Part shown: positions 9,510-17,129 of the stretch, one piece after another | Position numbering within the stretch: position 1 is the stretch's first letter | Layout of the letters: every line of letters begins with the position of its first letter | Assembly: GCA_964424105.1 (NCBI GenBank) | Contig: CAYRHJ010000013.1 | Span: 1 to 64,000, forward strand | Direction: 5' to 3' | Origin: CAYRHJ01 sp964424105 | Lineage (GTDB): Bacteria > Planctomycetota > Phycisphaerae > UBA1845 | DNA: 64,000 nt | The notes under the pieces: model-generated | The model's input: only the letters and a program-made list of their open reading frames with translations | Told to the model about the DNA's origin: nothing | Databases searched by the model: none | Position numbers and translations under genes: made by a program

Positions 9510-9842
9510 TCACCCCTCGATTCGTTCAACCGTGACGCGCAGGTATTTTTGGCGATGGCCGGTCTTGCGGCGATAACCTTTGCGGCGGCGGAACTTGATG
9601 ATGTCGATCTTATCACCCTTGATTTCGCCGGCGATACGTGCGACGACCTGGGCACCTTCGACGTAGGGTTGGCCGATCTTCGAATCCGCGCCGTCGCCCA
9701 ACATGACGACGTGGCCAAACGCAATCGTATCCTGGCCATCGGTTAGATCGCGGCGCTGCACCTCGAACGTATCCCCTTCACGAACCATGTATTGATGGCT
9801 GCCGTCTTCGATGATCGCGTACAATTCAATGCCTCCCAACAT
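9510..9842 (-). CDS. rplU: 50S ribosomal protein L21
   Basis: 110-residue L21, which binds 23S rRNA near domain II in the large subunit. The N-terminus reads LYAIIEDGSHQYMV and the C-terminal half has the basic signature FRRRKGYRRKTGHRQKYLRVTV, both characteristic of L21. The usual neighbour rpmA (L27) is not downstream here; the next gene is convergent sixA, so the canonical rplU-rpmA pair is split. Confidence 0.95.
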   Translation of the reverse strand: MLGGIELYAIIEDGSHQYMVREGDTFEVQRRDLTDGQDTIAFGHVVMLGDGADSKIGQPYVEGAQVVARIAGEIKGDKIDIIKFRRRKGYRRKTGHRQKYLRVTVERIEG

Positions 9843-10336
9843 TGGCCGATCGTGCCCGGCGAACCTTCGCCCCGGGTCGTCGAGGGTTTCCTACTCGTCG
9901 GACCGAGCATTCTGGTCCATTTGGGCCAAACCGTCAACCCGGCCAAACTGATCTTTCCAGGTTTTTGAATTGTCGGGCGCCTGTTGCGCCATCGCAAGCG
10001 GGCGGACAGAAATGCCCGACCGGCGGGCAAGGGGCGGGCAGGCGTGACTGGCGTTTCTGGATTCCGGCTTTCGCCGGAATGACGGAAGTGGGCGGTCGGG
10101 GCACTGGAAAGAGGCGGAAAGGTGCCGGGGACCGCTCGCTTTGCGCTCGCGGCTCGTCAATTGGCGGGTGAGACCCGCCGTACGAACTGGATTCCGGCTT
10201 TCGCCGGAATGACGGGACGGGCCGGAATGACGGGGCGGGCCGGAATGACGGGACGGGCTGGAATGATGGTAAACGCCGGGTCGATGACGGAATGCGTCAC
10301 CCGGCACATCGGCGGCCCACGGCGTGATTAACCAAA
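9843..10336. other. Intergenic repeat region, 494 bp
   Basis: The region separates rplU and fliM, both on the minus strand. It contains two ATTCCGGC-TTTC-GCCGGAAT palindromes (about 10067-10089 and 10190-10212), one copy of the CTCGCTTTGCGCTCGCGGCTCGTCAA repeat near 10135, and an 18-bp tandem array at 10203-10274. Short open frames in it are products of the repeats and show no family resemblance. Confidence 0.7.
10203..10274. repeat. 18-bp tandem repeat (three units plus degenerate fourth)
   Basis: GCCGGAATGACGGGACGG at 10203-10220, the same with one substitution at 10221-10238, an exact copy at 10239-10256, and a degenerate copy beginning GCTGGAATGATGG at 10257. The array grows directly out of the right half of an ATTCCGGCTTTCGCCGGAAT palindrome. 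Confidence 0.9.
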
Positions 10337-11347
10337 CTAGATTCGCTCTTCGGTGCCGATGTCACGCAGAATTTTGATGGCCCGGCGGTCCTTGTATCGG
10401 CCCAGCTTTCCGGAAAACTGTGGACGGTCGGCCACCTTGATCATCACCGCGCTGTTGGCGGGCTTGCCCGTCTGAATGATGTCGCCCGGTTGGAGTTCGA
10501 TCAGCTCCTGAACGGTGATGGATGTTTCCGCCAGCCAGGCTGCCACCTGCACACGCGTGCTTTCGATATGTTTGGATAGGTCCTCGCGTTTGGACTCCCC
10601 GGTGGCCTTTCGTTTGTAGGCCAACCAGCCCTGCGTGGCCAACTTGCTCATGACCGGCTCGATGACGTTGAAAGGCATGCAGAAGCTCATGGTGCCCGAT
10701 CGCGAGCCCATCTTGATCTCGAAACCGATGACGACGACGACTTCGTTGGGCGCGACGATTTGTACCAGGTGCGGGTTGTTTTCCACCTCCACCAGGTCGA
10801 AATGCACTTCGATGAGATTCGACCAAACCTCCGATAGGGTAGCGAGCGCCCGGTCGGTGATGCGTTTCACCAGCCGCAGCTCGATCATGGTCAGCGGGCG
10901 CTGGGGAACGAACGTTTCGTTGCTCGATCCGCCCAGAAGACGATCGATAATCGGATAAATGATCAGCGGACTGATTTCGAGGCACATCTGCCCTTCGAGT
11001 GGTTCCGCGGTCAGCAGATTGAAATTGGTGGGGTTGGGCAGCGAATGAATGAATTCGCTGTAGGTGAGTTGCTCGGCGGCGGCGACGCGGACCTCGATAA
11101 TGGTCCGGAGCAAACCGGAGAGCGAAGCCCCCAGATTTCGAGCGAAGCCCTCGTGCAGGCTCTCCAACGCCCGCATCTGATCCTTGCTGACCCGTTCCGG
11201 TCGTTTGAAGTCATAGGTTTGAACGTCGCGGTGGCGATCGGACAGTCGAGCGAGGAGGGACGGGTCGTCGGGGTCTTGTCCCGCATGACTGGCATCCACC
11301 GCAGCCAACAGGGCGTCGACTTCGCTTTGGTCAAGTACGTCAGACAT
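10337..11347 (-). CDS. fliM: Flagellar motor switch protein FliM
   Basis: 336-residue switch protein of the flagellar C-ring. In the family, the N-terminal peptide binds phospho-CheY, the middle domain contacts FliG and the C-terminal SpoA domain contacts FliN. The start chosen is ATG 11347, giving MSDVLDQSEVDALLAAV, the classic FliM opening ('ILSQ.EID.LL'). The 58 upstream in-frame codons are not family-like. The middle segment RTIIEVRVAAAEQLTYSEFIHSLPNPT and the C-terminal LQPGDIIQTGKP match the family. No other flagellar gene lies in the window, so the gene is separated from the usual fliL-fliM-fliN cluster. Confidence 0.95.
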   Translation of the reverse strand: MSDVLDQSEVDALLAAVDASHAGQDPDDPSLLARLSDRHRDVQTYDFKRPERVSKDQMRALESLHEGFARNLGASLSGLLRTIIEVRVAAAEQLTYSEFIHSLPNPTNFNLLTAEPLEGQMCLEISPLIIYPIIDRLLGGSSNETFVPQRPLTMIELRLVKRITDRALATLSEVWSNLIEVHFDLVEVENNPHLVQIVAPNEVVVVIGFEIKMGSRSGTMSFCMPFNVIEPVMSKLATQGWLAYKRKATGESKREDLSKHIESTRVQVAAWLAETSITVQELIELQPGDIIQTGKPANSAVMIKVADRPQFSGKLGRYKDRRAIKILRDIGTEERI

Positions 11348-11502
11348 TGTCAGTCCCGCGATTTTGGTGATGCAGGCGCGGAGTTTGCGCCTTAACATAG
11401 GCTTATCGGATGCTCCGGCTGATATCTTGAAAGGACCCTTGACCGCGTCATGGGCTGGTCGAGGAGACGATTCCCCAACACCCGGACGCAAAGGAGCCGC
11501 TC

Positions 11503-12420
11503 GTGCTGATGTATCGCTCAAAGCGTCAACCGGCGTTCACGCTCATCGAATTATTGGTCGTCATTTCGATCATATCGCTGCTCATCGCCATCTTGTTGCC
11601 ATCGCTATCTCGTGTGCGCAAACAGGCCAAGGGCGTCCTATGCCAGACGCATCTTCGGCAGTTGTCGCACGGATGGCACATGTACGCCGACGAAAACCGG
11701 GATGTCTTGCTTCCCGGGCGATTTGGCAATGAACCTGGTGGAAAGAATAACCCCGCGAATTGGTATGACGTGGGAAACGGCTTGAAGTACCGACCCCGAT
11801 GGGTCGCGACCATGGGAAAACAGGTCGGGGTTTTCGCCTTCAACGAGCCTCGGACGGACGACGATCGACAGGACTATGACAGCGCCGTGTATCAATGCCC
11901 GCAGGTGTCAGGCTGGATCGACGAACGCAATTACGCTTATGGGTACAACCATCATTTTTTGGGCAATCCCCGAATGACGGCAGGGCGTTTTCACAACTTT
12001 CCGGTTCTGCGATCGAGGATCCGTAGTTTCTCCGGTACGGTCTTGGGTGCGGATTGCCTGGGAACCGCAGCCGGCGTGCCCCACCGTGAACGTCGGCCTT
12101 TCGCGAACGGCGGGACGGACTTCGCCGATCTGGGCAATCACGGTTGGACGCTGGACCCGCCGCGGCTGACCGAGACATCGGATCGAGGCACAGGCGACGC
12201 GGGCAGTCCGCGGACCTCTGTTGATCCTCGCCACCTTGGCCAAGTCAATGTCGTGTTTTGCGATGGTCACACGATCCGGACCACGGCGGAGAAACTCGGA
12301 TATCGTCAGATGCCCGACGGTAGTTACGTTGATCTGCAAGACGTGACGGACCCGCCTCACAATCGCCTTTTCAGCGGCAGCGGCCGGGATGACGAACCGC
12401 CGGCCATGCCCACGGCGTAG
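11503..12420 (+). CDS. Prepilin-like protein with N-terminal methylation site and H-X9-DG motif
   Basis: 305-residue type IV pilin-like/pseudopilin protein. Residues ~10-35 carry the prepilin peptidase site FTLIELLVVISIISLLIAILLP, with the +5 Glu. After the hydrophobic helix the conserved RKQAKGVLCQTHLRQL segment follows. Near the C-terminus HLGQVNVVFCDG fits the H-X9-DG motif typical of the large planctomycete families of such proteins. AAGGAG at 11491-11496 is 6 nt before a GTG at 11503 and 12 nt before the ATG at 11509, so the GTG start is favoured. It should be processed by PilD and inserted in the cytoplasmic membrane; its partners are unknown. Confidence 0.88.
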   Translation: MLMYRSKRQPAFTLIELLVVISIISLLIAILLPSLSRVRKQAKGVLCQTHLRQLSHGWHMYADENRDVLLPGRFGNEPGGKNNPANWYDVGNGLKYRPRWVATMGKQVGVFAFNEPRTDDDRQDYDSAVYQCPQVSGWIDERNYAYGYNHHFLGNPRMTAGRFHNFPVLRSRIRSFSGTVLGADCLGTAAGVPHRERRPFANGGTDFADLGNHGWTLDPPRLTETSDRGTGDAGSPRTSVDPRHLGQVNVVFCDGHTIRTTAEKLGYRQMPDGSYVDLQDVTDPPHNRLFSGSGRDDEPPAMPTA

Positions 12421-12449
12421 TGTTGCTTGTCACGCGGTTTGCCTCTTTT

Positions 12450-12475
12450 CAGAGCCGCGACCGTCAGGGAGCGGT
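12450..12475 (-). repeat. Dispersed repeat CGCTCCCTGACGGTCGCGGC (minus orientation)
   Basis: Reverse-orientation copy of the motif found at 240-266 and 20247-20273. It lies in the short gap between the prepilin-like gene and the convergent tlyA-like gene. A segment shortly after it (about 12504-12540) resembles 39030-39066 (TCGCCGTTTC..AGTTGCGAC.ATTCAGA), so more than one dispersed element is nested here. Confidence 0.8.
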
Positions 12476-12561
12476 GGCCCGGTCAAACCGTTTCAACGGA
12501 GTCATCGCCGTTTCAGAAGTTGCGACCATTCAGACCAACTATCGTAATTTGTGGGTTCAGC

Positions 12562-13125
12562 TTAACGGCGAACGTGGATCAGCCATTCTCGGTTGCCGGA
12601 ATCGCCGCGGAGCGGGCTTTCCACCGAGTTCACGACGTTCAAGTTAAGCGCGGTCAAATGCGAGGTGATTCGGGCAACCTCGTTTTCGGCTTGGTCTTCC
12701 GGCAAGACCCCCCCGCGTAGATTCGATCGATCGGTTTCATAGTGTGGTTTGACGAGGGAGACGATCTCGCCCTTGGCGTCGAGATGATTCAAGGCCCGGG
12801 GCAATACCAGGTGTTGGGGCGTCCAACCGACGTCCACGGTCAAGAGGCGGACCTTCTCGGCCAGGTGGACGTGGAGCGCGTTGGTTCGCTCCATCGTGAC
12901 GACGCGCGGATCGCGTCGCAGCGACCATTTCAGAATGCCGTAGCCGGTGTCGACGGCGTACACCCGCGTGGCACCGCGCGAAAGCAGGCAATCCGTGAAA
13001 CCGCCGACGTTGCAGCCAAAATCGGCGCACACCCAGCCCATCGGGTTGATTCCGAAACGGTCGAGCGCATGGGCGAGCTTCTGCCCGGCTCGGGAGACGA
13101 ATGGGTGGTGACCTTGTGCCGACAT
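12562..13125 (-). CDS. TlyA-like rRNA 2'-O-methyltransferase domain lacking the S4 domain
   Basis: 187-residue Rossmann-fold methyltransferase. It opens with FVSRAGQKLAHALDRFGI, the point where TlyA/hemolysin-A proteins normally pass from their N-terminal S4 RNA-binding domain into the catalytic domain; the S4 domain is absent. The SAM motif is DFGCNVGGFTDCLL, followed by RVYAVDTGYG and METRTN-like MERTNA. The K-D-K-E catalytic tetrad of the TlyA/FtsJ group appears intact (K in SRAGQKL, D in TVDVGWTPQ, K in SLVKPHYE, E in NREWLIH). ATG 13125 is preferred over GTG 13134. It lies 41 bp after rpsT on the same strand, which fits a ribosome-linked role. Whether RNA recognition needs a separate partner is unknown. 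Confidence 0.82.
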   Translation of the reverse strand: MSAQGHHPFVSRAGQKLAHALDRFGINPMGWVCADFGCNVGGFTDCLLSRGATRVYAVDTGYGILKWSLRRDPRVVTMERTNALHVHLAEKVRLLTVDVGWTPQHLVLPRALNHLDAKGEIVSLVKPHYETDRSNLRGGVLPEDQAENEVARITSHLTALNLNVVNSVESPLRGDSGNREWLIHVRR

Positions 13126-13166
13126 GGCGGCCACTGCGGACCGGCTGCCTTCCGTGTGACGGAAGA

Positions 13167-13445
13167 TTACTTGGCGGAGCCGGCGATCAAGGCGTTCAAC
13201 TTGGCCGCCAGCCTTGATTTTTTCCGGGCGGCGGCGTTCTTGTGAATGGTCCCTTTGGCCGCCGTTCGATCCAGGGAAATGGTGACGGCACGATAGGCAT
13301 CGGAGGCGCGGCTCCCATCCTTGTCGTGAACGGCTTCAAGGAAATTGCGAATGCTTTTCTTTAAGCCGCTCTTGCGACCACGATTGCGCAAACGGCGCTC
13401 CTGGTCTTGTCTGGCACGTTTCTTGGCTGAACTTGAATTGGGCAC
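13167..13445 (-). CDS. rpsT: 30S ribosomal protein S20
   Basis: 92-residue basic protein that binds the 5' and 3' minor domains of 16S rRNA. MPNSSSAKKRARQDQERRLRNR and AAKGTIHKNAAARKKSRLAA are typical S20 start and end segments. It sits in a minus-strand run with the TPR gene upstream (33-bp gap) and the tlyA-like gene downstream (41-bp gap), probably one transcript. Confidence 0.96.
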   Translation of the reverse strand: MPNSSSAKKRARQDQERRLRNRGRKSGLKKSIRNFLEAVHDKDGSRASDAYRAVTISLDRTAAKGTIHKNAAARKKSRLAAKLNALIAGSAK

Positions 13446-13478
13446 GCGTTTGCTCTCCTCACCTTGTCGCCGGGGTCG

Positions 13479-14960
13479 TCACGATGCCGATCCCTCAGGC
13501 CGATTTTCCTGCAAGCCCTGCAATCTATCACGAACGTCCCGGAAGTTATAGTCGAGTTGCAGAATTTGTCCAAATTCTTCGCGGGCCTCCTTGACGTTCC
13601 CAGCCGCCTCGTGGGACCGGCCCAGCCAATATCGCAAGTCCTTGGCGACGCGGTCATCGGAGATTTCATAATTTTCCACGGCCTTGGTCAGGGTGCCGAT
13701 GGCCTGGGCCTGGAAATTCTTCTCGTAGAAACAGCGTCCCAGCGATAAGTCCGCCTGGGTGCGGACTTTGGGATCGGTGCGGGCCATCTGAAACAGGGGG
13801 ATGGATTCGTCAAATTGCTTGGCTTGAAAAAGCCGTGACGCGAGGTCGAACTTCAGGCGGTGGTTCGTGGGGTATTGCTTGACGCGATCACGGTAGACTT
13901 TGATTTCGAAGGTCAGAAGGCTGGCCAGCCGCTTTCGGTATTCCTCGGCGTCGCCGGCGTCGCGGGCGACCCGGGCGGCCCGGCTCAATTGCCGGATGCG
14001 AATATCTTCCGCCTGAACCTTGTAGTTGTATTCCTTGAACTTCTTGTAGTTCTCCACAAGGATTCCGATGGCCCGGTTTTCACTGGCTTCATCGTCCTTG
14101 CTGCATAGCAGCTCGACCAGCTTGCGAACCTTGTTGGGATTGTTGGGATTGGCGGCCAAGTCCACTTCGGCGCGCTTGATGAGCTTGGCCAAACCCTCGT
14201 CGGCCTGCGTCAAACGTCCTTCGTCGTGTAGCGCTTTTTGCGATTCGGCGTCCTGCATGCTCTCGGCAAACGTTTCAGCCGATTCGTACTTGCCCTTGAG
14301 AATGGTCAGCTTGGTGCTGAGGTCGCGAAGCTCGTTATCGAGCGACATGTCCTTGGGGTCGGCGATCTTCTGCCAGCGGAGGGCTTCGGCCGATCGTTCG
14401 TAGCAATCGACGGCTCGGGTGGCGAACCCGCGGGATACGAATCGATCACCGATGTCTTCATAAACCTCGCGGAGAAGGGCGCAGCGCTTGGCGTTGGGTT
14501 TCTTCTCGTTTTCGATGGCGTTGGCGTAGATGGGTCCGATCCACATGACCGTTTCTTCACACCGCAGCTTGTTGGCGTTTTTGAGAATCCCTTCCATGTA
14601 GGAAATGTTGAACGGGTCTTGGGAGAGGAGCCACTCCGCGTTGAGCATGGCCTTCTTGGCGTCTCGGCTGGTCATGGAATACTTCATGGAGTCCGAGAAA
14701 CCGGGTTTCTTGCCCCCCGTCAGATTTCGAACCGCCGCCGCCGCCCGCAACGGTGCGTGGGCTTGCTCGACGGCGTCGGGCCAGAAGGCCAAGCCGTCGA
14801 TGTAGCATTTAATGGCGAAATCCCAGTTCTTGTTGGCGGCGAGTTCTTCGGCGCGCTCGAACCATTTGCGAGCCTTGGCTTGGTCCGCTTCGCTTGATTC
14901 GTACGGCGGGTTGGGATCGGTCGGTTCTTGTAGCTCGTTCGGAGTCGTCTCTTCTGCCAA
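13479..14960 (-). CDS. TPR-repeat protein, unknown function
   Basis: 493-residue, probably cytoplasmic protein rich in helical tetratricopeptide-like repeats. Clear units include ARKWFERAEELAANKNWDFAIKCY near the N-terminus and QADLSLGRCFYEKNFQAQAIGTL near the C-terminus, with charged helices rich in K, R, E and A between. The frame stays open back to 15323, but that stretch translates intergenic repeats. A TTG at 14960 preceded by GAGAAGG gives a natural start (LAEETTPN, read as Met). No signal peptide is seen. The gene is upstream of rpsT in the same direction. Proteins of this layout recur in planctomycetes but I do not know a function. Confidence 0.75.
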   Translation of the reverse strand: MAEETTPNELQEPTDPNPPYESSEADQAKARKWFERAEELAANKNWDFAIKCYIDGLAFWPDAVEQAHAPLRAAAAVRNLTGGKKPGFSDSMKYSMTSRDAKKAMLNAEWLLSQDPFNISYMEGILKNANKLRCEETVMWIGPIYANAIENEKKPNAKRCALLREVYEDIGDRFVSRGFATRAVDCYERSAEALRWQKIADPKDMSLDNELRDLSTKLTILKGKYESAETFAESMQDAESQKALHDEGRLTQADEGLAKLIKRAEVDLAANPNNPNKVRKLVELLCSKDDEASENRAIGILVENYKKFKEYNYKVQAEDIRIRQLSRAARVARDAGDAEEYRKRLASLLTFEIKVYRDRVKQYPTNHRLKFDLASRLFQAKQFDESIPLFQMARTDPKVRTQADLSLGRCFYEKNFQAQAIGTLTKAVENYEISDDRVAKDLRYWLGRSHEAAGNVKEAREEFGQILQLDYNFRDVRDRLQGLQENRPEGSAS

Positions 14961-15241
14961 GATGCCTTCTCGCCTTATCAATGGCTGGTCATTGCATCCG
15001 CCGAGCTGTGGCGGCCCAACACGTTCCTGTTTTGTCGGGCGAATTTCGTTCCGACACCAGAAGCTTGTCGACAACCTGCGGGTCGTGTCAGTTCTGGATT
15101 CACAATCCCTTTCAAACGGCGAATTGGACATGATATCGATGCCCTTGGGCGTGTCAAGGAAACGCCGCGTGACTACAGGGTCTTTCAGTTCTGCCGATTT
15201 ATCGAAAGTGGGGCGGCACAGCCCACACTTTGACCTCACGC

Positions 15242-15257
15242 CACCACCATGGTGGTG
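15242..15257. promoter_or_regulatory. Perfect 16-bp palindrome, possible operator
   Basis: CACCACCATGGTGGTG is its own reverse complement. It sits in the divergent region between the TPR gene and def, about 340 bp from def and 280 bp from the TPR start, away from the GCCGGAAT repeat type. It could be an operator or a chance palindrome; no regulator is encoded nearby. Confidence 0.25.
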
Positions 15258-15325
15258 TCGTGCTCGCCGGCGTCCTGTGTCCATCCCGTGCACCTGGCCC
15301 GTCATTCCGGCGAAGGCCCGCATCC

Positions 15326-15404
15326 GTCATTCCGGCGCAAGCCGGAATCCAGAAGAACGTTGCCTGGGCTCCGGCTTGCGCCGGAGTGACGATCGGGACG
15401 ATTC
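15326..15404. repeat. Dispersed composite repeat (copy at 24261-24346)
   Basis: The block runs GTCATTCCGGCG.AAGCCGGAATCCAGAA, then GAACG.TGCCTGG, then CGCTTGCGCCGGAGTGACGA-type sequence ending GGGACGATTC. It recurs in the same order at 24261-24346 with few differences and a short internal duplication (AATCCAG). It contains two inverted-repeat cores. Confidence 0.85.
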
Positions 15405-15594
15405 CCGCTCGCGCTACCCTGGCGAAAAACCTAAAACTGAAAGACCCTGCGCGTGACTCGGCGAGCCTATGTACACGGTGACCCCTACAGGCACGCGACC
15501 AAGGCTGTCAATGCTTTACAATCGTCGAAACAATTCTAAAATCACCCCGACGCTCAGCGTTCAGGATATGACGGTTGGCTAGTCGGGACCATTC

Positions 15595-16128
15595 ATGTTG
15601 TCGTTGCCGCGTTCCATTGAAAAGCTGAGGATCGTCTTTTATCCCGATGCGGTGCTGCGGAAACGCTGCAAACCGGTCGAAGAATTCGACGATTCGTTGG
15701 ATCAGTTGGCCACGAGAATGCTCGAGTTGATGCGGCAGGCCAACGGCGTGGGGCTGGCTGCTCCGCAAGTCGGCGTGCCCGTGCGATTGTTCGTTTGCAA
15801 CGCGACGGGTGAATCGCAGGACGATCGTATCTGGGTCAACCCGGTGCTTTCGCAGCTCGAGGGGGCGACCGAAGCCGAGGAAGGTTGTCTGTCGCTGCCC
15901 GGTGTCAGCGTTCTCAAGCGTCGAGCTGCGAACGCGGTCATCGATGGTTTCGACGTCCACGGTCAGCCCATCCGCGCGGAGGGCAGTGACCTGTTGGTCC
16001 GCATCTGGCAGCATGAGACCGATCATCTCAACGGCGTTCTGGTGATCGATGATATGTCTGAGGTGGCTGAGATGGCCAATCGTCGCGCCATTCGGCAATT
16101 GGAAAGCGGCGAAACAGCCAAGGCCTAG
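15595..16128 (+). CDS. def: Peptide deformylase
   Basis: 177-residue metalloenzyme that removes the formyl group from the N-terminal methionine of new proteins. All three family motifs are present: GVGLAAPQVG (motif 1), EGCLSLPG with the metal-binding Cys (motif 2), and QHETDHLNG with the two His ligands and catalytic Glu (motif 3). ATG 15595 lacks a strong ribosome-binding site. The partner enzyme gene fmt starts 11 bp downstream, the classic def-fmt pair. Confidence 0.97.
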   Translation: MLSLPRSIEKLRIVFYPDAVLRKRCKPVEEFDDSLDQLATRMLELMRQANGVGLAAPQVGVPVRLFVCNATGESQDDRIWVNPVLSQLEGATEAEEGCLSLPGVSVLKRRAANAVIDGFDVHGQPIRAEGSDLLVRIWQHETDHLNGVLVIDDMSEVAEMANRRAIRQLESGETAKA

Positions 16129-16139
16129 AACGCGTCCCC

Positions 16140-17129
16140 ATGCGCATCGTTTTCATCGGTTCGGGCGATTTCGCGGTTCCTACACTCCGTGCCCTGGTTG
16201 ACGCCCGACATGACATCCCCTGTGTCGTAACCCAACCCGATCGGCCGGCGGGTCGGGGCCGGTCGATGGCGCCCACGCCCGTCAAAAGTGCGGCGACCGC
16301 GCTCGGACTATCGGTCGTCGAAGCCGCCGACGTCAACGATCCTGCCCTGGTGACGCGCGTGTCGCAATTGCGGGCTTGCGTGGGGGTCGTTGTCGCGTTT
16401 GGTCAGAAGATCAAGTCGGCGTTTCGCGATGCGTTGGCTGGTGGCTGTATCAATCTCCACGCGTCGTTGCTTCCGCGACACCGCGGCGCCGCCCCCTTTC
16501 AATGGTCCATCATTCGAGGCGACCGGGTCACAGGAGTCACCGTCTTCAAGCTGGTCGATCCCATGGATGCCGGCCCGATTCTTGCGACCGCGGAAACCGA
16601 CATCGGCCAAACCGAAACAGCGGCGGAATTACATGACCGGCTGGCTGTAATGGGTCCAGCCGTGGTTCTGGAAGCCCTGGCCCTGTTCGCGGGTGACGTG
16701 CCCGGTGGGCGGCTACAGGATGAACGACTGGCCACCACCGCTCCGAAACTGAAAAAGACGGATGGTCAAATCAAGTTCGACGAACCGGCCATTCAAATCG
16801 CCCGTCGAATCAACGGTTTATGGTCCTGGCCCGGGGCAACATGCTGTTTTGAATCGCGACGTGGAAACAAACCGGAAACGGTCATCCTGGCTCGTGCCCA
16901 AGCCGAAAATGGCGATCAGTCGATTGTAGAAACAGCATGCGGGACGGTGGAGCAGGGGCTGCGAGTGGTCACGTCGGACGGCCTATTGTCTATACTGGAA
17001 GTCAAGCCGCAATCCGGCAGGTGCATGTCCTGGCTGGACTTCGTGAACGGGCGAAACGTCGGCCCGGGTGATCGATTTGTTCCCATTATGTCATCACCTT
17101 TTCCCGGGAACGCCACCAGCACAAACTAA
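16140..17129 (+). CDS. fmt: Methionyl-tRNA formyltransferase
   Basis: 329-residue enzyme that formylates Met-tRNAfMet from 10-formyltetrahydrofolate. The N-terminal domain shows MRIVFIGSGDFAVPTL, the catalytic segment INLHASLLPRHRGAAP (Asn and His of the active site), and the later Asp in MDAGPIL. The C-terminal tRNA-binding OB-like domain begins about residue 205 (TTAPKLKKTDGQIKF). Downstream of def with an 11-bp gap. Its last 44 bp overlap the convergent asnB gene. Confidence 0.97.
   Translation: MRIVFIGSGDFAVPTLRALVDARHDIPCVVTQPDRPAGRGRSMAPTPVKSAATALGLSVVEAADVNDPALVTRVSQLRACVGVVVAFGQKIKSAFRDALAGGCINLHASLLPRHRGAAPFQWSIIRGDRVTGVTVFKLVDPMDAGPILATAETDIGQTETAAELHDRLAVMGPAVVLEALALFAGDVPGGRLQDERLATTAPKLKKTDGQIKFDEPAIQIARRINGLWSWPGATCCFESRRGNKPETVILARAQAENGDQSIVETACGTVEQGLRVVTSDGLLSILEVKPQSGRCMSWLDFVNGRNVGPGDRFVPIMSSPFPGNATSTN

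Larger units (their letters stand above)
14961..15594. other. Divergent intergenic region with palindrome and repeats, 634 bp
   Basis: The region lies between the TPR gene (minus) and def (plus). It must contain promoters in both directions, though none stands out. It holds a perfect 16-bp palindrome at 15242-15257 and a repeat-rich block at 15300-15404 made of ATTCCGGC/GCCGGAAT palindrome copies. No believable gene is seen. Confidence 0.6.

Noticed and set aside
10203..10274. CRISPR array
   Set aside because: 18-bp units are directly adjacent without unique spacers, and no cas gene is present. The PbH1 genes are repetitive only at protein level.
15040..15323. N-terminal extension of the TPR protein to 15323
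   Set aside because: The stretch translates palindromic repeats and unrelated intergenic sequence; a TTG start with a ribosome-binding site at 14960 fits the protein.
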